DNA from: Caenorhabditis elegans
Taxonomy: Eukaryota; Nematoda; Chromadorea; Rhabditida; Rhabditidae
NCBI RefSeq assembly: GCF_000002985.6
Contig: NC_003280.10
Location: 5,762,501 to 5,826,500, forward strand
Direction: 5' to 3'
Length of the DNA: 64,000 nt
Positions 58,220 to 64,000 of the stretch are shown piece after piece (positions within the stretch are counted from its first letter, which is position 1; every line of letters starts with the position of its first letter). The translations under genes were made by a program, and so were the position numbers. The notes beneath the pieces were generated by a model. It ran no database searches. It was not told where the DNA came from and saw nothing but the letters and a program-made list of their open reading frames with translations.

Positions 58220-61098
58220 ATGGATGATTCATACGCGATAGCTACACCGCACAATGATGTTTTTAATCACGCATTCGCAGAGGTAAATATTTAACAATTT
58301 GTAATACGTTAACAATTGTTATATTCCAGATGAACCCTCACGGAGCACCAAGAATAGGAGCTGCAGAAGCAGCTACTTTCCTTAAAAAATCAAACTTGGC
58401 GATGCCTGTGTTAGGCCAGATATGGGAGCTTAGCGACTCTCAAAAAGTTGGATCATTAGATAAGAGAGGAGCATTTGTTGCTTTTAAACTAGTCGCAGCT
58501 GCTCAACAAGGTAACTTTTATTACCTATTTGGAATCATATTTTGTTGAAAATACGATATGCTCAAAAGTAACCTTAACAGCAAAATATTTCAGGGAAGCC
58601 CGTCGCCAATTCTTCCCTCTACGATTCTTCCCTTCAGCCACCACGGTTTGCACCACCTGTACCACCAGCAAACATGCAGCATCATTTCCAACCATCGTTC
58701 CCATCGGTTTGACTGAAAAGTGGTTCCTCTATTTCTAAGTGTTATTATTCAGGTTGGCCGTGCTCCTCCAGTGCCACCACCACCACATCCATCACATCCT
58801 TATTCGATCTCTTCTCAACAATCTTCTCCAGCTCATCCATCGTCAGCTTTTCCACCACAATGGCCGATAACACCAACTGACCAGGTAGCAAAAACTGAGA
58901 ATTAAAAACTTTTAAAAAATCTTTCTATTGGCACGAATAGAGAATTGACAGTTATTTTCCTTTACAGATTTGATCAAATATTCTTGTAATTATTTCAGGC
59001 TAAATATGACTCCATCTTCCAATCATTGAATCCTGTAAACGGAAAATTGTCTGGTGCACACGTACGCCCGGTTCTGATGAACTCTGGACTTGATGCTCAT
59101 GCTCTGGCTCGAATTTGGGAACTTTCGGATCAGGACAAAGATGGAAACCTTGATCGAATCGAAATGTCTGTTGCACTTCATCTTGTATACCGATCACTTC
59201 AATCAGACCCGGTTCCTGCACAGCTCCCACCAAATCTCATTCATCCTTCGAAAGCAATGTATGCTCACAGCTCACCGAATTTCGCTGCTCCTCCACATCC
59301 TCCACGTCCGATGATGGGATCGAGAGCAGGATCTGTGACGTCATTGGATGATGTGAACATGAGTCAATCGTATTCTGCAACGATGCCACGTGCATATCCA
59401 CCACAACCAGGTCGTGCTTACTCTGCACAGGCTCATGTGAATGGATCACGAACCAGTGGTGCATCAACTCCGATATCTGCTTCTCACTCGATTCACTCAT
59501 TTCCTGCTGGTGAATGGCCTATCAATACAGGAGATTATGCTGATCAATTTGCTCAAACTGATACGAATAAGGATGGATTGGTTGATGGCATGGATATGAG
59601 AGCTCCCATGATGACTACTGGATTGAGTGCACAGATATTAGCACATGTCTGGGCATTAGCAGATATAAAAAAATGTGGACAGTTGAATTTGGAGCAATTT
59701 GCTTTGACGTAAGTCTTTCAAGTTTACCAAATATCTAGTGTAACTAAATATTAATTTTCAGAATGCATCTTCTTGACATGGCAAAACGAGGCGAGTCCAT
59801 CCCATCAGAACTGCCTTTACATCTGATTCCACCTTCATTCCGCCCACCTACGGAACCTTCAGCTTTGCATCATCCTGCTCAATCAGTTTCAACTCCACAG
59901 CTCCCAGAAGCAACTTCGATGGAAATTAAAGAAGCTTTGGAAGGCGAAAACGAAGAGATGAAGCAGCTCGCAGAGTCTATTCAATCAATGCTGGTGGAGC
60001 GGAAAACTGCAGAAGAAGCTGTTTTACAACTAGAAGCTGATATGACTATTAAGAACTCGAGTATCAAAAATCTGCAGGTTGAATTGGCCACCTTGGAGTC
60101 GACAGTTAAACAGTTGGAGCGACAAAAAGGTGAAGCCACACGAAGATTAGCTGATTATGATACTCAAATAGAACAGTTAGAATCAGCATGTAAAGCACAG
60201 AAAGAAACGAAAGAAGATACCGAGAAACGAATGCAACAAATTGATGAAGATGCAAAGAATGCTGAGGACTGTAAAGCAAATGATGAAAAAGAAATGGAAG
60301 AATTGAAAAAAGAAATTGAAATGCTCGATAATCAATTCAAAACTGTTCGTGGAGAAATTGTCAAAGAAACATCACAAAGAGAGCAAAAGGTGGCCGAATT
60401 GACAACTCTAGAACGAAAAGAAGCAAGAGATCAGATACAAATGGAAAAGCTGGATGCTGCAATCGAGAACACGACAAAACTAACAGAACAAGTATCAGAT
60501 GCAGTCGAAAAATCCGAGGAGGAAATGGTTCAAATTCTGAGGTCGCAACAACGATTATTGTCTACTGTAATCGATCAATCGTTGCTATCCGATGACACTG
60601 TTTATGGAGAAACAGCTGGAACATCATCTCAAAATCATGTTCAACAACCACCTGATCCGTTTGCATCCGCCAGAGCAAGTAGGTTTATATTTTTAAGAAA
60701 CAAAAAGAGTTATGAAAACTTTTATTCTGACTTAAAGTTTTGAAATATGAATATATAACATAAATTCAATTTCCAGATCCTGCTGCTGATCCATTCGCCC
60801 AAGTAGATCAGTTCGGCTCATCTGGACATTTTGATGCCGCTTTCCCAACTGATCCATTTGCTCAAGGAGGCTTCCCATCGGATTCTGGCTTCGCACAATC
60901 GGCTCCCGCAAAACCTGCTCCACCTCGCCCAGCTCCTCCAAAATCTGCTCGCGAAACACCTGTCAATGATCCTTTTGCGTAAGTCTTAGTGAGTATCAAT
61001 TTATTTAAAGTCTAAATAATTTCAGCCCATCACAAGGACAATCAACTCAACCGGCTGGATTCGCTGATTTTGCGGACTTTGGATCGGCTTTCAATTGA
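58220..61098 (+). CDS. ehs-1: EPS15-like endocytic adaptor with EH domains
   Basis: Eight exons (58220-58282, 58330-58510, 58594-58706, 58753-58884, 58999-59708, 59762-60678, 60777-60978, 61026-61098) join in phase to 796 residues. EH-like domains occur at about residues 12-80, 164-245 and 335-410. The second has an EF-hand loop DQDKDGNLDRIE, the third DTNKDGLVDGMD. A Pro/His-rich linker separates the first two. A coiled coil (about 455-660) would dimerise the protein. The C-terminus has DPF motifs (DPFASAR, DPFAQ twice, DPFA) that bind the AP2 appendage. EH domains bind NPF peptides of cargo adaptors, placing the protein at clathrin-coated pits; in worms it acts in synaptic vesicle recycling with dynamin. 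Convergent with tbc-2. Confidence 0.95.
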
Positions 61099-61585
61099 TT
61101 TTTAATAATTATACCTTACCCACTATAAGCCCCAACGCCAGTCAAATTGTTTTACTTTGCCCAAATGTTTACCTGTGCCAAGTCATCGACATAATTTATT
61201 GATGCACATTTTTAAGATTAGTTTTTTTGCACTTTCCCACTTGAATTGTCACTTTTCTAGGTTATGAAATCAGAGCAATAATGTTATATACTGTAGAATA
61301 TGAATATGCATGATTATTATGTAAATTATGAGTTATAATATATAGTAAATGATTTGCAGATTAATTTTATGTTGCGTATTTGATATTTTCAGTCTCATGT
61401 GTAAAAACGGAGCACAAGTAAACGGGTTGAAGGGGGGGAAGTAAACCGTAAAAGAAATTGATAAGGAAAAAGGAGAATCACAGAAGTTTGAAAATAATAG
61501 TGAAAAAGTTGTGTGAAGAAGACATAATTATGCTAGAAATCGAAAGAAAATACAGATTAGATGTACAAGAATGTTCGTGTCGGAT
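61099..61585. other. 3' region shared by convergent ehs-1 and tbc-2
   Basis: Holds the 3' untranslated ends of both genes. No coding feature seen; an AT-rich stretch surrounds 61310-61350. Confidence 0.4.
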
Positions 61586-63983
61586 TTACATACAGTGGCC
61601 AGTATCCTGAAAATAATAATCGCTATATTAGAATTTATTTATATATTACTGTTTACCTTCAATTGTGTCAAATAGAGTTGTCGTTTAGTTTCTATAGTCT
61701 TCTGAGGGAACGGATTCAGTTCGTTGAATGCCACTTGAGCTAGCGACTTGAAGTCAATGATATGTTCTTGAGCTTTGCTGAGACATTGATGAACTGTGCC
61801 TGAAAATTCTTGTTAAAAAACTAATAAATTTAAAGTTGTAAGTCACAAACCAATAGTTTTACATTGAAGAACGTGAGGTTCGCATATTTTGAAAAGTGCC
61901 AGTGCGAATCGAAAAAGAACCTTATTTCCTTCATAGAGGAATGCATCGAATATAGTCAGATAAATAGAATGCGGGAGTACATCTACAAAACACGTCAGGA
62001 ACCAACTGAGCGCGAAAAGTGAAAGATCAACTTCAAGAGCTCTCAAATGTGCAGCCAATTTTGGAAGCTTTTCTGCTACAAGATCGCGGAGAACTTTCTG
62101 ATCGGCAACCGCTCCGATCAGTGAGCTAGTGTAATATCCTTCAGGTTGGAGATGTTCCACACATGCTACAAGGAACCAGAACGAATCCTGCTCATCCAGG
62201 TTTAACAGAGCAATTGCAGCAAGACGATTGAGTCCTTGGCAGTAGCCGACGTGAGAGTTATGGTATCGGAAGGCGTAGAGTACGTTTCGTAGTTTTTCTA
62301 TGTTAGCAGAATCTGGCTCGTCGAAAAGTTTATTCGTGGGCAGAGTTCGAGCGAGGTCAAGATCAATCTGAAAAAATAATATGAGAAACTCGAATTTAGA
62401 ATAATATAAATATACCTGTTTGATGGCTGCATCGTAACTTCCATCCTGCTTCTTTGTTCCAGCCTTTCTGAGCATACTTTGATAGTATCCATTACCCAAT
62501 TCTGCTTGCTTATCCTTCACCCAATGTGTCACAATTATCTTCCATACACGACCTCTGTAGGCAGGTGGTACTCCAGTTCGAATAAGAGTTTTTAGATCAG
62601 GTGAAGACATGATTGCAGTCTGCCGGGATACTGTATTGTTGACAAGGAACGCATCCCACGATTGTAACCATTTCATGTATTCTTCAGATTGTTCCAATTT
62701 CGTTGCTTCCACTACGTCTCCCGCTTTTTTCATGTAAAACGTGGCAGTATCCAAAAGATCATCGCTTTCAGAAAAATCATCCTTTTTATAGAATCCCAAC
62801 TGATCCGTGAGGTTTTGCTGAGATTCTCGAGGTGTTCTTGCCGACTCTTCGAGTAATTCTTTCAACACACCAGGTTCCATTACTGTAGAGCAAAAGTGAT
62901 TATATTATAACAGAAAATTGTTTAAAAACTCACTTTTTCCTGGTTTTGTCGGAGACTTAAAATGGTTTAGAACCATCAAATAACGGCTTTTTAATTGGTA
63001 ATAGCAGGCTTCGAGGTCGAAATTTTGACGAATCAGCTTCTTCTCTCGATCTTCCAGAGATTGAGTGATAGCATGCAATTGGACTATTTCCGCATTCAAA
63101 AACTGATTCTGGGTACGGTATCCTTCTACGAGATCTTGAAGTTCTCCAATATCACGAACATTTTCTTCGTCTAGAACCCTAAAATAAAATACTTTAAAAT
63201 TTAAATTGTAAAAATAAATTCGTACTTCCTGGTAGCTTCTTCACAATCAACTGATGATACATCGACAAGAATGCCTTCAGGAACCTCAACATCCGATACA
63301 AGTCCATTTGCGTCTGCAGGAATATTCGAGCTTCTTTCAGATATCGATCCTAGTAAGTCTTCTCGATTTTCTTCTTCACACATTCGAAGAATAAGCTCTT
63401 CTTTTGTTCGTAATGATTCTCGGAAAGCTTCTACTGATTGTTGCAAATCATTGATCGTATCCTCAAGCCTTACATTTTGATCTTCAAGATCACGAACTCG
63501 TCGAGCATTCATGCTATTCGAAATATGTAATTCGGTGACTTGTCGCTCCTTTTCCAGTATATACTCTCGCATTTCCTCCTTATTATCTCCCATATCCTCG
63601 ATTTTCTGACTAAAATTTCAACAATTTATTATGATTTTAATTAAATAATAAAACTCACAGTGCTTCATTATTTCTTTGAGCTAGTAGAAGAGCAGCTCTC
63701 AGCGAATCGACAACTTCCTCCAGACTTGAAACTTTATCAGACAATTCAATAACTTTCTCTTCAGGAGTTAGATCAACAGAAGATACTGTACCTTTCTGAA
63801 AATTTTACTCATAGTGAATGTTTGATCACTATTTGAACATACTCTACTTCCAACAACTGGTTCATCGGACGTATTTTGCCGACTTCTGCTCCAAGTCGAA
63901 AGATTTCTTCGAATAGCTCGAAAAGGAGCTTCTATACTTTGATCAGCTAGTCGCTTTAATACAGTTTCTGGGCTTTCGATTGT
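61586..63983 (-). CDS. tbc-2: TBC-domain Rab GTPase-activating protein (5' end outside)
   Basis: Minus-strand exons 63983-63843, 63795-63659, 63609-63226, 63178-62934, 62882-62416, 62367-61851, 61799-61657 and 61606-61586 join in phase. The N-terminal part, including any PH domain, lies beyond the right edge. A coiled coil occupies roughly the first 290 residues seen. The TBC domain begins at LIRTGVPPAYRGRVWKIIV. It has the catalytic Arg in IDLDLARTLPTN and the catalytic Gln in YCQGLN, followed by FLTCFVDVLP. These dual fingers stimulate GTP hydrolysis. TBC-2 is known as a Rab5 GAP on endosomes. The last exon of 21 bases (ending GHCM) uses consensus sites; without that splice, translation stops five residues further in the previous exon. 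Symbol recalled from its place beside ehs-1. Confidence 0.93.
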
Positions 63984-64000
63984 CTGAAAGTATAATTTGA

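Overview
The window is nuclear DNA of a nematode, almost certainly Caenorhabditis elegans chromosome II. The genome is AT-rich with short GT-AG introns ending in TTTCAG. Several genes have a TTTCAG-like acceptor just before the start codon, as expected for spliced-leader addition. There is also a cytoplasmic intermediate filament gene, a DM-domain gene and a cluster of major sperm protein (MSP) genes. From memory the order ifb-1, dmd-5, acdh-8, msp genes, wago-5, ehs-1, tbc-2 matches the F10C1/B0252/K05F1/ZK1248 clone area; no search was run to confirm this.

Layout. 3.1-9.2 kb: ifb-1 (+) with two alternative first exons. 9.7-11.7 kb: dmd-5 (-), convergent with ifb-1 and carrying a tRNA-Leu in an intron. 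11.7-19.7 kb: gene-poor DNA with a coding-like relic and a 1.56-kb imperfect inverted repeat (15531-17090). 19.7 kb: tRNA-Gly. 20.4-24.8 kb: a 14-exon SLC22-type transporter (+). 26.7-27.6 kb: a small castor-type zinc-finger gene (+) with a telomere-like repeat in intron 1. 28.2-31.8 kb: lect-2 (+), whose second intron holds an opposite-strand gene for a multi-pass membrane protein. 32.1-33.6 kb: acdh-8, a mitochondrial acyl-CoA dehydrogenase.

34.6-38.6 kb is sperm-protein territory: two MSP genes facing away from each other inside a large inverted duplication, a 78-residue single-span membrane protein and an MSP-domain protein with a Lys/Asp tail. 39.1-41.2 kb: a Cys-rich type I membrane protein. 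41.4-43.0 kb: a secreted TIL-domain inhibitor-like protein with two possible 3' ends. 43-47.4 kb: mostly empty. 47.4 kb: a third MSP gene. 48.1-49.2 kb: a GNAT-like nematode protein.

49.9-53.9 kb holds the most unusual locus: an Argonaute of the worm-specific WAGO class (wago-5). Its 5' end abuts a truncated Tc-type transposon, its only in-frame start codon lies in transposon sequence, and two of its exon junctions are out of frame. 54-56.5 kb contains a small Lys-rich gene plus scattered MSP debris: an upstream region without a gene, a gene without its first half, and a C-terminal scrap. 58.2-61.1 kb: ehs-1 (EPS15-like endocytic adaptor). It is convergent with tbc-2 (a Rab GTPase-activating protein, -), which runs off the right edge; both act in endocytic trafficking.

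Most exon boundaries below were derived by hand from GT-AG sites with continuous phase. They are self-consistent but untested against transcripts.
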